Notes: generated by a model not told the origin, from the letters alone. 64,000 nt of DNA from Mimachlamys varia (GCA_947623455.1 OX392534.1:12100001-12164000); one strand, 5' to 3'. Positions 24,450-38,404 are shown, numbered from the stretch's first letter. Numbers and translations are program-made.

Positions 24450-24768
24450 GTTATACCCCCACAACGAATTTGGGCTATACTGTAATCAACCTGTTTGTCT
24501 TGATGTCTATCGTCCGCAGTAACTTGTCCGGAGATCTCCTCCTTAACTTCCTGCCAGATCTCGATGAAACTTCACATAAACGTCTTTTAATATGAAATAA
24601 CTTTTTGGACATGTTAATCATCCTTTATGTAAAATTCCTGATGAAGAAAGTCTCAAGAAAATTCCCGTTTCTGTACGTTGATCGTCAAGGTCAGTAAAGG
24701 ATTATAAACTACCAGCATCTGCGGGGAGTATTAGTAATCCTACGGTTAACAGCTCTAGTTTCAATAAT
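24450..24768 (+). repeat. Interspersed repeat of the ATACCCCC...AGCTCTAGTT type
   Basis: Starts TATACCCCCACAACGAATTT and ends CAGCTCTAGTT, with the conserved GTCCGGAGATCTCCTCCTTA in between. I recall this arrangement as an abundant mollusc repeat. There is no coding capacity. Confidence 0.6.
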
Positions 24769-24995
24769 CATATTTTGTTATAAATTAATCTTGTTTGAAA
24801 CAAGCATTTTCATTTGCTTAAAAATTATGTTATAAGCCCATAACGTAAAAAATGACGTCGCCGTTTTATAACGTCGCTTTTGATTGGCTGATGCAGCAGC
24901 ATAATCATTTGTAAGAGAAAATAGTCCAGCAATAGAGAGAATTCTCAAAGGGTACAGATTCAATTATAAGTATTGACTTGAATATATTTTTTATG

Positions 24996-25096
24996 TTATG
25001 GGGTTATAACACAAAAAACCGGAGTGTATTCTCATCATAAATCGCTTCGGGGTTAATTTAGAGTACACTCCGGTTTTTTGTGTTATACCTCCATAA
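24996..25096. mobile_element. Palindromic MITE about 100 bp
   Basis: The arms ATAACACAAAAAACCGGAGT and ACTCCGGTTTTTTGTGTTAT are exact inverted copies, and the wider match runs to both ends. Confidence 0.8.
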
Positions 25097-25099
25097 AAT

Positions 25100-26115
25100 A
25101 AAAAATAGATTCATGTTAATCCTTAAATAAAATAACATCGTAATATTTGTAAAAAATAAAGAGGTGCACCTGCTATTGGTGGCATCCAGTGGCAGAGTTG
25201 AGCGTAGGAATACAACAGTTCCCCTCCATTGCAGGCCAGACAGGCTTCCATACACACGTACAACTGGTGGGAAAAGTAAGTTTTCTATTGTTTATTTACT
25301 CAATGACACCATATATGGTCATTTTACAGAGACTAGTTGTAATTTATAGAATGTTTAATATTACTCTCATTGAGATATAACTGTAACATATTCTCGGGAC
25401 CCTAATACATTCTAATTATAGAATTGTTAGCTTTTCGAGTTTTAATTAGATGGTTCAAACGAAATCTTCATTGGCATAATGATGCTAATTAATCCAAAAT
25501 ACACTATATAAAATACTGTTTGTTGTACTTTTTTTTATATACAATGTACTTAGGTTCAATAAGCTCCCTAAAATATGCAATACATAATCATGCAGTTACC
25601 CTAAATTTCAATCCCCTGGTTAGTTATATCCAAAAATATCAAAAATCATAATATATCTTCGTAATTTAGATATAAACATAAACTTGTATATACGCATTCA
25701 AAAGGTTTCAAAGGCATTAAAGCTGATGTCTTCATCAGACTTGCAACGTGTCAATCGCTTCAGCGACCTAACTGAATGCTACGAAATGACATATTAAAAT
25801 TATTACAGTTAATTCACATATCTAGGTCATGCGGAGCATGGTTTCCCTTGACGTGGATCTATGTGGAGAAGCATACCACCAGGTCTATTATCACATAAGG
25901 TCGGCATTCCACTCAACAACTATTGATGGAGGACTAAGCTCAATAAGGCCTAGTTATAGATAACCTTTAAATTAAACGTCATTTCGTATAGCACTCAGTA
26001 GCCTTACAAAGGAGATTGGCATGTAACAAGTTCGATGAGCTGTTTGTATTCAGATATCAGCCTGAATGCTCTATTTCACTGTATCACTAAAGTGTCCATC
26101 GTTGAAAGCCAGTTC
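25100..26115. other. No supported gene
   Basis: AT-rich sequence with nothing recognisable. Confidence 0.35.
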
Positions 26116-26119
26116 AGAC

Positions 26120-26380
26120 TTATGGAGTTGCCTCATGGTACACACTAACTTGATTGACAATGATACTCGGTTCTCGTTTTGAGAAGTTGATGTTTACATG
26201 GATGTGACAAAGATTTACATGGCGGGTGTCGTCGATGAAGCTGAAGACGCTTACTCTTCCGGAACACCTCGTCTTATTCTCTTGTACTTTTACAAGAGTC
26301 TCCATTTAAATCTTTCCCTTGTTCATATTTTGCCCCTGGTTTAATCAATTTTGAGTTTGGATTATGATTTTGTTAACGCT
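26120..26380 (-). repeat. Family A retroelement 3' end
   Basis: Reverse-oriented copy. GGCGGGTGTCGTCGATGAAG and CTCTTCCGGAACACC are shared with the other copies. A T-rich tract follows. Confidence 0.8.
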
Positions 26381-26995
26381 TCGTCTTTATTTATTTTGCT
26401 ACGTTTTCTTTTTTTTCTTTTTTTTTTTTTTCTATTTACACTGCTTATGGTTTGTCTGTTACCAAAAACAAAGCCGTTAATTTTCTGGGATGGTTTCTCC
26501 AGAACATGGTTAATCGTTCTTTGAAACAGTTTAGAGTTGGTGCTGATACAGATTGTAGCACCTCTTAAGACAGAGAGTTAAACGGGTTGTCAACGATTGC
26601 CAAATAAGTTTCCTGATATGTTATTGTCTAATGTATAGCCAACGAGCAAGTTCAATATATTCTTATGAAATAACATACATAAGTTCCGATTTAAAAACAA
26701 AATCATCTCAGGGGTTGAAATTTAGGACGGCTACAGCTTTATTCAGTGGAATTGTTGAACTTTACAGTAACTGATAAACAGGTCGAAGGGGGTGGGGAAC
26801 AGCGGACAAATTACATAGTTTTCAAACAAAATTCGAAAATTAATCTATGTTTTCATGCGATGTACATGTATACTGTACAGCGTTTCTTGCACTAACACTT
26901 ATGAGACAGGTCCTTAAGACAATAAAATCAATAAAAATAAACAACATGTCGAAAAGTCTAGACTATAATAAAGCCGCTCGTATAGTTTTGTATCA

Positions 26996-27118
26996 ATGTT
27001 ATAACTATGATAACCATGCAATGATATACATACACACATATATATATAACAGATAGATGTTATAACTGCGATAACCATACCATGATTTACACACAAATGT
27101 GTATATATATCAGAGAAT
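26996..27118 (+). repeat. Tandem duplication of about 63 bp
   Basis: TGTTATAACT...GATAACCAT...ATGATATACA is repeated once with mismatches. Confidence 0.6.
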
Positions 27119-27210
27119 ATGGTCTAGTAAGTAATATCGACCGTATGATCCACTATATGTACTGGATCCTAACAAACAAATGTTCGTTGGATGCGTATTA
27201 CTTGAAATAG

Positions 27211-27492
27211 ATATATGATCGTGGAAGTAATAGCGACAGTACGGACAAATAAATTGTCAAATTTTCAAGGCTCAGTAGCTGTCATCTACTATTATTAACA
27301 ACATTTTTGGCTGAATTTTATACTTTCTTAACATCACCTTTATATGCCTTTGAAAATTGTTTTCATGTTTTATGTATATTTTGTTTATGTGATGTAACGT
27401 GTATTTATGTGTCTTGATAAAGGGGCGGATAGCCTTGAAATTTTGACAATTTATTTGTCCGCACTGTCGCTATTACTTCCACGATCATATAT
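27211..27492. mobile_element. MITE with 62-bp terminal inverted repeats
   Basis: A 282-bp element whose ends are inverted copies over 62 bp with about two differences (ATATGATCGTGGAAGTAATA...). TA at both boundaries suits a Tc1/mariner-type target. No transposase. Confidence 0.9.
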
Positions 27493-28100
27493 CAGAGAAA
27501 AGATATTATAGATACGATGTCCTATATACAGGATCATCGATTTGCAGGATCATTGATTTGCAATACCAGTTTCATACTTACAGAATGATGAATAACAAAT
27601 AGAATGCTGTACTTCCCAATAAATAGAAAGACTGTTATGAAAAGATAGCTGACACCACATTGCCTTCACCTCTTGCCTCTCACTTTCAACGTGTTTGGAA
27701 TAAATTGTAAACAATAAGCGAAATTAATGCAAGGGCAAGATACTACAGAAAGTGATACAGCATTATGAAAAGTCACAAACTTCGTGAATTGAAATTTGAA
27801 GAAATGCTTTGTGAATTAATTACATGTGGAATTTGAATGATTGGTCTCGTGTGCAGATGGCATTGACATGGAGATAAAACATCAAAAAAACAAAAACTGG
27901 TACAGTACAGAAATAGACTTGATATAAAAAATTGCATTCTTCTTCATTTTAGACTGATATCGGGTCACGTAGTCGTATACAGGAACTGTTAAATACAGGA
28001 TTACAATTCATACACCATTGCAGTAGATTTACGCCGGACGGGATCAAAGCGTAGAGCCAGGATATGCCAATGTGGGAGGGAACCGGAGCACCCAGAGAAA
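27493..28100. other. No supported gene
   Basis: AT-rich. The end overlaps a TGGGAGGGAACCGGAGCACC motif of the common short-repeat type. Confidence 0.35.
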
Positions 28101-28109
28101 ACCTACATA

Positions 28110-28200
28110 TACATTTACATCAAAAGGAGCTTACGGTCATGATCACATAACGGTAAAAAATGACAGGCTTTGAAGTCGGTTGCAGCTTCTTTGAAATTGT
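28110..28200 (+). repeat. Fragment of the CATCCTCG TIR element family
   Basis: ACATCAAAAGGAGC...GATCACATAACGGTAAA and the GGTTGCAGCTTCTTTG stretch match the inner part of the element at 43429-43763. Confidence 0.6.
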
Positions 28201-28629
28201 CAAACGATAAGTATATAGCTATAGCAATTGCTCAAGTATTTCTACCGAGACCAATCAAACTGATATCTCATATTTAATTTTCTTTCCCCATAAACGTAGT
28301 ATCATGGTTGAGTTTTTTGAAACACTTAAGGAGAGAGTTGATTCTTAAAATGATACAGGTAGAGATTTGATAATATCCTCTAAAGTGTTCCAGTTACTTA
28401 TTAAAGTAAGAAAGATTTGTTTGTGGTAGAAAATCGATAAATTGGAATCCTAATGTTTTTTCTTATTTCTTAAAGCATATTGATTGTTATCACCTACTAG
28501 TTGTTGGGTGGGGTGGAGGTCATATATTTTTTAAATAGGTTGGAGTCAATTTACTATTTATCTTGTATAACAATTGTAGCTTTCTTCTGGCTTTTCTATC
28601 CAAAAGTAATTTGATTCAATATGTAAATT

Positions 28630-29200
28630 CATTTTGTTGTATCAGAGAGTAATCCGGCTATTATACTTGCTGCTTCACGCTGAGCCCGCTTTAACTTTTG
28701 TGAATCTACCTGATGACAACCATTTCAAAACTCCAAAACACACATATTCCAGAACAGGTTTATTAAGCCTTAATAGAGTTACTTTTCTCAAGACTTTTTC
28801 AATACTGATTTGTAAATATGATCAGACGATTTTGCATTTAGATTTAAAATGACTCCAAGATGTATTTGTGAACTACTGAAATAAAAAATTTCCACCAGAA
28901 ACAAAATGATGATTATCATCAATATTATCCGAATGTGATATGAAAATACCCTGTTTTGTTTGGATTAAAAGTAAAAGCCATGTTTTTGCCTGCCTATATA
29001 TATTTTTTTCTGGATCTCAATTTATAAAAAAAGCAATAAGTATACTTTTCGTTAGTTCTATTTCTCGACGACATGAAGAAGATTATTTTCTGAGAGACGT
29101 ATCATCAGCAAATAGACGAGCTGTTGATTCTACTTCATCGGGTATATCATTTACGTAAACGAGAAGAAAAAGACACCGTGTACACCAGATAATTCTGCCT
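28630..29200 (-). pseudogene. LINE reverse transcriptase palm remnant
   Basis: On the minus strand near 29190-29090 the reading VNDIPDEVESTARLFADDTS carries the RT FADD catalytic motif with the typical preceding ND(I/L)P. Downstream frames are broken by stops. It is 5' and 3' truncated. Confidence 0.7.
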
Positions 29201-32200
29201 TACTGGGGAAACTGTCTGGTATCATTAAGGTTGTTTTTTTTTTATTTCAATTCGTAACTAGGAATAATTTCTGGTACTGTTGCGTTTTCCTATCTCAACT
29301 TTCAACTTTCAACCTTATTTATTCTTCTTCTTTACATAAATACAATGTTTAGAGAGAACAAAATTACAATGAATTTGCAAAAAAATACAATATAATATTT
29401 ACGGAGGAAAAATCATATATATTTTTTAAACAATACTTCGATAAATTTGCATAAATTTCTTAACGTTTTGATGTTGGTAGAGTTCATTAACTTTGAAAAT
29501 TAAACAATATTAGGTATCGCATAAAAGTATTTAATAATATAAAGTTTTATCTTCGACCATTATCTCGTTCCATTGCGTTTTACCTTTGCCTAACTCGGAA
29601 CATTGTTTGTTATTATTGTGCTTTTTTATTTGCCTAGCTCGCAAAGCTCGCATGTCAAAACTGTTTTTGTACGGCTGCTCTCAAGATTGATGAAAACTTT
29701 CCTAGAATTCTTAAGTTGAATAAATTATTCCACAATTGACAACGATCAACAGAGTCAAACCCTTTCTTTTAATCAACAAAGCAACAATTCAACCATCAAT
29801 TTAAAATCATTTGACCATGTATCTAATCCTGTGCCATGCGGATCTTCAGACCTGTGGCCTAACACAAGTTCAATAATCTTGTACAATATCCATCCAGGAC
29901 CTTATCTGGGTTATTACGTGCGACAAATCTCACATCATTGTCATAATTAAAAGAAAGTTTCGTACATTTTGTTGCAAACTTTAACCAAATCATCGTTTTC
30001 ATTAAAATCATCATCATTTCGAGTTCTGCTATTACAATATTCAATATCTCAATCTTGGGTACTCGGCTATAGAACTTTTAATAAAAAGAATGGCCATGAT
30101 TATATTGCGTATAATAATAATTCGAGAGGCTGATGTAGGTATACAGTCCCGTAACAATAAACATCTAAACTATAATCAAACAATGCTTTTTCTTATTTCA
30201 ACCATACCACTGAATAATACCAAACTATATCAAGTGTAGCATGTTATTTGTTATATATATTGCATCGTCATGTTGATACGTGTCAATCAGTTCGAATTCC
30301 ACACGATTCCATGAATGTGGCCCTTAAAATGTTGTGTTTGTAACATAATTAAACGCCGTTTGCTTACAGCATGCGTCAAGGAAACATGCATTTCATTCAA
30401 ATATGTTTCTATCTCTCTTCTCTCTTCCTTGTTAGTGTCACTTCACGATCGACAATGGCTGTACCACGTTTAATCCCTGTATCCGATACCCCGTGATTAA
30501 GCCAGCTATCATTACAGCTAAAGCATACAACATTGTTTTTCTGTACGCTAGCTGGTGTTGGACGCGCCACTTCACTACCTGATACAAACACACAAAAGCC
30601 TGACCCAATTCCTTCACTTTAATTTATGAAGTCTATTATCCTCCGTACAAACACGAAATTAGAGCCATCTTTATTTGTTTACAACGGACCATGTGCTTGT
30701 ACGGGTGTCATGGCGTGATTTGGGGTTGTTCTTGTTGTTGCTTTGTATGTTCAAGTACATGCCCTTCTTTTATTGGAGCTTTTGATTTCTCATAATAAGC
30801 ATAAACAAAATGTTTTCTGAAGAAATCAATTTTGTGACGGTTTTATTTTATATCCGCTTGAAAAAATGAACTCGTTTTTGGACATTTCTGACTTGCTGCA
30901 CGATCATAGTTTCCAACAACAATGTAATTTGACCAGATATTAAACAGTCACAAACCAGAAAGTTTTAGAGCAAAATTTCATACAATGTTAATTATTTAAC
31001 TTCATTTTTAGAATATATCTCATTTCAAATTTTTCTCTCGACCTAATAAATATCCCTTTAGAGGTCGGTACTAGCTGTAACTGTATTGATTTTCGAGACC
31101 AAAAGATAAACAATCTTTAAAATAATGCTGAAATTTGTTGATAAATCATGCATTGTTGAAGTGACTTTATCTGCATCGGAAATAAATTGTTCACACATGT
31201 AAACACCAATCTTAAGCACATACACCATTATCGTTTAGATTTATTTCGGAAGAAATCTTGAAAGAAGCAGTAGAGAAACCATGAATGTTGCATATATCTG
31301 GAGATAGGTTGGCGCGTGATGGCCATTTTCATTACTGTTGTTTAAGAGTAGCGTGGGACCAGTACATAACAAACCCCTGACCACTATATATAACTGTTAC
31401 CATTGATCAATATCACCATATCAACATTCACTATGATCAAAGTACTTACTTGGTTTAGACATTGCTGATGTTGTAATTCCGTGAAACACTTTAGCGTGGT
31501 CTCCGTAGTGTGTATGTACAGTAAGTCAATGGTATGCTGTGTTCAACTTCTCACATGGGGTAGGTGGCGACATCAGCCTTAAATACATGTATACCTGACG
31601 CAGTCAGCCACATAAAAACACTTCACTGACCTGGCGACTTCTAGTTGGCGTGGCAGCCCAGATATTTATTTGATGTTTTCGTCTTGGTTTTATCATCAGC
31701 TTTAAAACTGATATTAAACTTGGTGACTTTGTGACTTGTTCATTAACCAATGTTTATACACGATTGATTATTATTATGTCTATATTTCCTCCAATCATGA
31801 AGAGTTATAAATCATACACATAATTACAGTTCAAACAATAACACGCACGCATACACATGATAAGACACAGGCAAAGCCTTAAAAGTGCATAGCTTTAGTT
31901 AATCTCTTATATTTACTGAGAATCATTCATGTACTGATTCAGAAAGAGATGCAAATCCCATAATTTAAAGTCGGGGAGTCGGAAAAAAACAGCATATCAT
32001 GCAACGACAGAGATATCAGCTGACAGTTTAACATTCCGGAAATAACTGTTAAAGGCCGAGTGTTACGTGACGCAATTGTTGACGTGTTTCCAGTTTCCCC
32101 ACTGGAATAACAAAATTAAAGGCAAAGGGTAGCAACAAGGGGAAACAACTCTGTTTACGCACGCATGTGTTACCATTCAAGAGATTCGCTCTGGTCCGGA

Positions 32201-34080
32201 TTCCGAGAGTTGTGCTCTCATAATACACGTTTCAAAACGAGTACATTAAAATTTAATTAGGTTTGGACTAAACCCACAAGTGAGGGATCGTCCCTCATGT
32301 ATGGGCAACCACTCAAGTCAAGTAAGAAGCTTTTTTGCCTCTATAAACATCCATTCTATAATTTTATATTTCTTGCGTGTTCTGCTTCATCTGTCTTTAT
32401 AATGAATTCCTCTTTGTCGAAATTGGTCTTTAAATTTTCACTTTCTAGATTGTATATTTCTTTTCATTGCAGAGTCTGGTGGGAATTTTTGCTTTACTGT
32501 ACATGTGTTTTTGTTATCGGTGTTTGATTTCTCAAATTACCTTTTCTTCCCACACTTTGTTTTATACATAAAGTTCTGGTTATGTGTACGTCCATTTCTG
32601 CTAGTGTATTCTGACATAAATATTCACTTCAACAGATCAAGTTGCCCATTCTTGATTTTCTATTATATTTCCCCTTTATAATAATGATATGAGCATGTAG
32701 CGTTTTTCCAATGACAAACTGAAATTTACATCTTCCCATGTTTCTCAGTTTGAATACACAAATGAACATGTAAACTGCATACCTGTAGTTGGCATGGTCC
32801 ATCCGTGTAAGAGCTACGATTTAACCCGATAAAAAAACAACTCCCATCATCTGGTAAATTGTATACACTGAACTTCCTCTCCTCTATTTATTTTCAAGGT
32901 ACATTGTGGTCTCCGACTCATTTTATGAACTGATTTAGGTTTGAAAGATATTTGATGGAATGCATTTAATTCATTTGACCCGACATATCGCAGTCTTTGC
33001 GAATTACCTGCATATTTTCTGAGTCGACTGGAAATTGAATAGGCCTAACTGATACAAACTCAATTTGCGTAATTGTGGTCAAACATATTTCTGGGTCCAG
33101 CATTATTTGTTTATAAGTTTTTCTTATTAATCCAAAAGCATTGAGTGAGTTTGTGATGGTTTTATTTTAACCATGATCACTCTACGTTATGATTTTGTAT
33201 TTTGTTCAAAATTAGATTTCCTTTAGACTCTATAGAGAGGTTTAACACCAACACGTGTACTTGTACGTGTACGTGTAAGCTACACGTACACGTACAACTG
33301 AAACAAGTACATGTACATGTAGCATGTATCTGACATCAACCAATTCTAGTTCTATCAAATCACTAGAACCGTTGAAAATAGCTTAACAAAAATGGCGAAA
33401 TACTTTTTGCTTTCCGCTATTGAAGATGAGGATTTGCTTCTATTGAATCTTACACAGGGTACTGATACATCAGATACAACAGCACTATTTCACTTAGAAA
33501 CTCTGACAAACGATTAATGCAAGAAGTTGTTTCGATTTTAGAAGGATGACTTGCCTATTGTCTGCAATTCTCTCCCGATTACCGAAAGGATTGAGTGTCC
33601 CAACCGGACGATTTGTACAGGCATATAAGGTATAATATGCATTCTGATACGGCGTCTGACTTACCCTAGTCGTTTAGATGTACAAATGATAATTATTGGC
33701 TCTATACACAAAATCCTACAGTTCATGTAGCTTTTGGGCACATATCCTTGGCAATCCTCTTCCGATTAACCACGATGTTCACTATGACTATATATATGTC
33801 ACACAGACTCACTCTTCACACTGAAAAAATGTTGGGTTAAAATATGCAACCCTCTACCAGACCACACAGATTCAGGTACATCTGTAAGTATGATGTTGGC
33901 GGACTATTGTTTGGACTCTCAGCGTCAGGTCCTTTGGTAATAACGATGGTAGGTTTCCATCGAGTGGAATGGAATTACATGACCAGCAGTGTATGGCCCT
34001 TCATCAGGGTGTAGCGACGAGAGCCCATGGAAAAGCGGAATCAGCTGTTTGCGCTTTCACGTAGACGATTTCTCGTTTAC
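29201..34080. other. No supported gene, about 4.9 kb
   Basis: AT-rich. No open frame longer than about 80 codons looks convincing. It holds a 17-bp-arm palindrome at 33261-33297 and little else. Confidence 0.35.
33261..33297. repeat. Perfect 17-bp-arm palindrome
   Basis: TTGTACGTGTACGTGTA, a 3-nt spacer, then its exact reverse complement. Confidence 0.85.
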
Positions 34081-34084
34081 CTGT

Positions 34085-34230
34085 AATGTCCGTCTCTCAC
34101 AAAGCTTCTCTCGTAAAGTCTGTCTTCTCTGTCCTTATCCTGTGCATCCTTTACAAATTGTTGAAGATCTTTGCCAGAATATCCCAAGCCTTTTCCTATC
34201 TTAATGAATTCTTAAAGTGGATCCATGGTA
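34085..34230 (-). pseudogene. Ty3/Gypsy-like gag N-terminus remnant
   Basis: Minus strand. A start-like MDPL followed by a stop, then EFIKIGKGLGYSGKDLQQF and an acidic/basic stretch (DKDREDR). This resembles the start of Gag in mollusc Gypsy elements. It ends at TAA after about 45 codons. Confidence 0.55.
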
Positions 34231-34399
34231 ACAAAACAACACTGCCAATACTACCACCAAAACACTATATTTTTCATGTACGTGTATCAAAATTTTCAAA
34301 TAACACTTGCTACAAAATAAAGAATTATTAGAGATATGCTTACACCAAATGGACTGCTGAAATAAATGACCATAAGAAATAAAGGTACTCACCTCAAAA

Positions 34400-34960
34400 C
34401 AATGGCGGCCGTCTGCATTCAAAGAGATAGGGGAATCTTCAACCACCTCACCAGTTCGCTCTCCAATCTAACAGCAAATTGTGCAAAAGTCTCACCATGA
34501 TCTGGTCTGCCCGTCCCAATTTTTTTCCGAAACCCTTCCTCTGTCATCTCGAATCGCTTTAATAACGCCTCCTTCAGCACCTCCTAGTTGATACTCTCTT
34601 CAACTATTAGACAAGTGAAAACATCAAACGCTTTGCCTTATAAAAGAGCATTCACTGGAGGTAAGAGTCGATGTTGTCTTTTCCTTCTTCAAATGGAGGA
34701 AGTTTTGGCCCTTTTGTTATCGCTACTGGCGGTCTTATCACAACATGTCGGTTGACATCACCTTGTTGCTGTTGTTTCATCTGTATAGCATGGTCCCTGC
34801 TAGCTCCCTCTTATTGATCTTTCTCCAAAGCTCGCCTTTCTTTTAACATCTCCATCTCATGTTGTCTTCGGCTTCCTTTTCTTGTCTCTGGAGTTCTGCT
34901 TGCATCAAACTTCTTACCCTATTTCTCCTACACAGTCTCTTCTCATGAAATCAGGAATCA
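34400..34960 (-). pseudogene. Ty3/Gypsy-like gag middle region remnant
   Basis: Minus strand, in order: a charged LKERRALEKDQ stretch, a Q-rich segment, KLPPFEEGKDNIDSYLQ, then LLKRFEMTEEGFRKK and ETFAQFAVRLE, the SCAN-like capsid region of Gypsy gag. Several stops. Capsid motif order is normal inside this block. Confidence 0.65.
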
Positions 34961-35049
34961 TTCAAGCAATCCCACTGTTGCCACCAAATCCTTAAGTCCC
35001 ACATAGGTCTTCTCTACAGCTGCCATCTCCCTTAAAAACAATTTCAAAT

Positions 35050-35145
35050 CATAACCACAAGCTTGTAAAAATTGGTCTCTTACCAAATTCTTCTTTACCA
35101 CTATTCCTTCACACCCGAAATCTCGTAACACAGTTACTAATGTTT
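35050..35145 (-). pseudogene. Retroelement aspartic protease remnant
   Basis: Minus-strand reading TVLRDFGCEGIVVKKNLV resembles the Gypsy protease active-site segment, with DFG in place of the catalytic DTG/DSG. It directly abuts a family A fragment. Confidence 0.45.
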
Positions 35146-35290
35146 TAAGTATGCTCATTAGTGTGCTTGTTTGTTGTGATTGAGAATGATGACTCGGTTC
35201 TCACTTTGAGGACTTGACGTTAACTTGGATGAGACCAAGATTAACATGGCGGCTGTCTTCGAGGCAGCATAAGACGCTTACTCTTATTCT
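35135..35290 (-). repeat. Family A retroelement 3' end fragment
   Basis: Reverse-oriented. Shares TTGTTGTGATTGAGAATGAT and the GGCGGCTGTCTTCGAGG block with other copies. Confidence 0.7.
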
Positions 35291-35299
35291 TACGAAACT

Positions 35300-36470
35300 A
35301 ATTGTAATATCGTCAAATCTGTCCAAAAGTTTAAACAGCAAACAAAACTCTTTGATACTCCCAGAATCGGAATCACTCAATCGGCACTGGATCTGTATAC
35401 ATCAGTATACATTTTGTACTCTCTATCTTCCTTTCCTTCCTTTATATATATTTACTATTTTTATTCCTTCCTTCTCTGTATCATTTCATCCTATACTTCT
35501 TTTGACAATATTGATTTTAACATGAACATATCTCAAATTTTAATAATCAATGTATAATAATAATATATTTTATGAATTGTATCACGTGATGTAAATTTAA
35601 TTCTGTGTGATGTATTTATGGAGAAGAGTTCATAAGTTGGTAGAACTTGTCTCTCATCATTTGTCTTGGTTTGACAATAAAATATGTTTAAATCAAATAA
35701 TATTTATATAATTAATCGCTTGAGAGCACAGTGTGATGTACATTAACGTGACGTCATTTATTTATGACGTGAGAAAAGTTTTCCCATAGTAACAAGACTC
35801 ATTTGCATAACTTTATTGTATATGTGTTATATTGTTTTAGTTAATATTATATAAATATCACGTTTTTTCAAACATTGGTTTAGATGGATTAACACCAAAT
35901 GGTGGTCGGTAATCGTGGACAAGTCGTTAACAGAGATATTGTATGATGGGATTTCTAAATTATTAAATATTTAAAGTTCTAGCTAGCTATATAGGCTCTT
36001 CATTATTCATGAAGGGTCAAGTTGACATCATTTTTATGGTTTTTAAGGGTTTCTCCACCATTCGTTTTCTATTTATGATGATGCTTTAACTACTGGCCTT
36101 TCAAATTAAACCGTAGCATACTTTTTATTTTTCTGAAATAGAAGAAAAAGATTTAGGGGTTTTGGCCATCTTTAAGGTGGGGGCGTTCCCCTAATTATAT
36201 TGCGTCGCTTTCTTAAAAGGTAACTTGAAGTGTACTCACGAAACATATACTTTATATTTATGTTTAACCAAAAAAATGCTTCTTACAGATGGTTTCCTTG
36301 AAAATAAGTAAATTTGAAATTTTGAACATTTGTAAGCATACCTCACTAATTCGAAAATAACACTACAAATTATGGGTAATAATAGCCTAATTTGGGTACG
36401 AAGAACGATAACTCTTAGTTCAATACTCTAGATCTGTAATAGTTATCGTCCTTCGTGTTGCAAAAACAAG
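35300..36470. other. No supported gene
   Basis: AT-rich. A short inverted pair (CGAAGAACGATAACT / AGTTATCGTCCTTCG) lies at 36400-36455. Confidence 0.35.
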
Positions 36471-36618
36471 TTAAGGACGCTCGACCCTACGTAATGCACA
36501 AGTTATGATTCTCGTTTTTTAGTGACGTAGCTTCCTATTTGTGTACCTGGTATTTAACAACATATGGAAGTTTTAAGGAAATCTAGCGGTTAATTGCGAA
36601 AGGGTCAAGCCTCCTTAA
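36471..36618. mobile_element. Small TTAA-flanked MITE
   Basis: Starts TTAAGGACGCTCGACCCT and ends in the reverse complement of TTAAGGAGGCTTGACCCT, giving 18-bp ends with two differences. Confidence 0.65.
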
Positions 36619-37279
36619 ATTCGTTTTACCTAGCACTGCGTTTCAGTGTTGAATTCTTTAAAGAAAAGTTAAATACACAGATTTGGGTAAGACGCTAAAC
36701 AGAAATATTCACAATATATAGATATAACAATAGCTTCAGTAATACCAAGTATATTTATGTTCACGAGTGCGCAGCATGAGTGGCAAATATCAAAATATTA
36801 GCTACACGAGTGAAATAAATTTTCAATTACATGAAGATACAAATAGATATTCTGTTTACAGATCATTGCATTTTCATAGCAAAATCTACCGGACAGCTTT
36901 TAATTTCCCACATTGTCGTTTGTAAGCAGTGTTTTGATTGGTCAAATAAAAAAAAGTTTCTCACAAGGACTAAGTGAAATACAAGTTTATTTCTCCCTGT
37001 TAAAACGAAATAAATATTGACATTCACTTGATTGACATTTTTCAGCAAACTGAAGTTTTTATCTAATAACTATACGTGAGAACACGCCTTTCTATGACGT
37101 CGACAATACATGTGAGAGGAGCTATGTAAATTATCCGGTTACAGACACAATTGTGTTACATCATCAGCAATATGCATGGGCGGAGTTATGCAAATTTCAC
37201 GCTTTTACATTTATTGAACAGAAATCTATATCCACAGATGGGACTTTAATGAACACAAATGTTATGAAACATTCATAGA

Positions 37280-37665
37280 GATACGTTGTAAATATAAAGA
37301 TCAACCTTTCACTTTGTTTAGTTGATAAGACCATGCACAACTACACACCACGAAGGATCTTCATGTGAAATTTGAGATTTATCCATTCAATACTTATCAA
37401 ATAGCTATAACAGTAAAATCCAAAAAGGTTGGCTGTCGGCATTTTTTTATTAGTCACAAAAAGAGACAAAGCAAAACTACGATCCAAGGAGGACCTAACG
37501 TGTACAAATGGATTTTAAGTATGACCTTTCAAGTATTCTAAAGATATAGCGATAACAAGAATGTTTAAAGGACTGACGGTGGACAGACAACGGACCACGG
37601 ACGTAGGGTGATTTGATCGTGAATAGCCTAGCATCTGATGATGGCGAGCTAATAAAAAGGCGAAG
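37280..37665 (+). repeat. Interspersed repeat with GGACCACGGACG motif
   Basis: Ends with GACGGTGGACAGACAACGGA...AGCATCTGATGATGGCGAGC, a pattern I recall as a common mollusc repeat. The left edge is uncertain. Confidence 0.5.
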
Positions 37666-38404
37666 ATTTGTATTATGGAATAAATATTTTTAATTGGAAG
37701 TATACAATTTTTAAAATTAAATAGTTATCTTTGAAAACAGAAAAAAGTTTTTATCTAATGTTTCTATATACACGCAACAAGGAAGACGTACATACGGATA
37801 CCAATTTCAGTTTTTGATCAAACAATATTCAAAATATAGCGTTATAAACAGTACCCTCGTTTCATAATGGCTCCAGTAAAAAACCTACACATTTAATGTT
37901 TGGCCTTTAAGGCTACATTAGAGAACACTATACATATGTATCAATCAATACTTGCATAAAAATAATGGAACACAGATACTTGCACCAGTACATTCAATAA
38001 GCAATGGAAATTAACCAAGTAGAGATACCAAGGCCTCAGATTGTATATACAGGGAATCGTACATAATATTGTTTTCACAAACATATGCAACTACAAATGT
38101 ATTCACAATGAAACACTAAACATGAACTACTGAAAAATACTTAATTCACCTCACTCAAAAAGTAGTGCACACCGGAATTTAAACAGAAATACGCAATGAT
38201 GAAATGGCACATTCACAATACACAGTTAGAAACCAGCTTAAATAAGAGATGCCGAAAATATGTAGGATTACCGTACCTCATCATATTTTGAATGCTTTTA
38301 AATATCGGAATTATTTCCATGAAAAACGTATTGAAGCATTTCATGATTCGTTTAATGGTAGGGATAGGAAAGCCTAATTAATATGTTGTACATACTGATT
38401 TAAT

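Noticed and set aside
30409..30591. 60-codon minus-strand open frame and an overlapping 32-codon hydrophobic one
   Set aside because: Neither has recognisable motifs, neighbouring exons or splice support.
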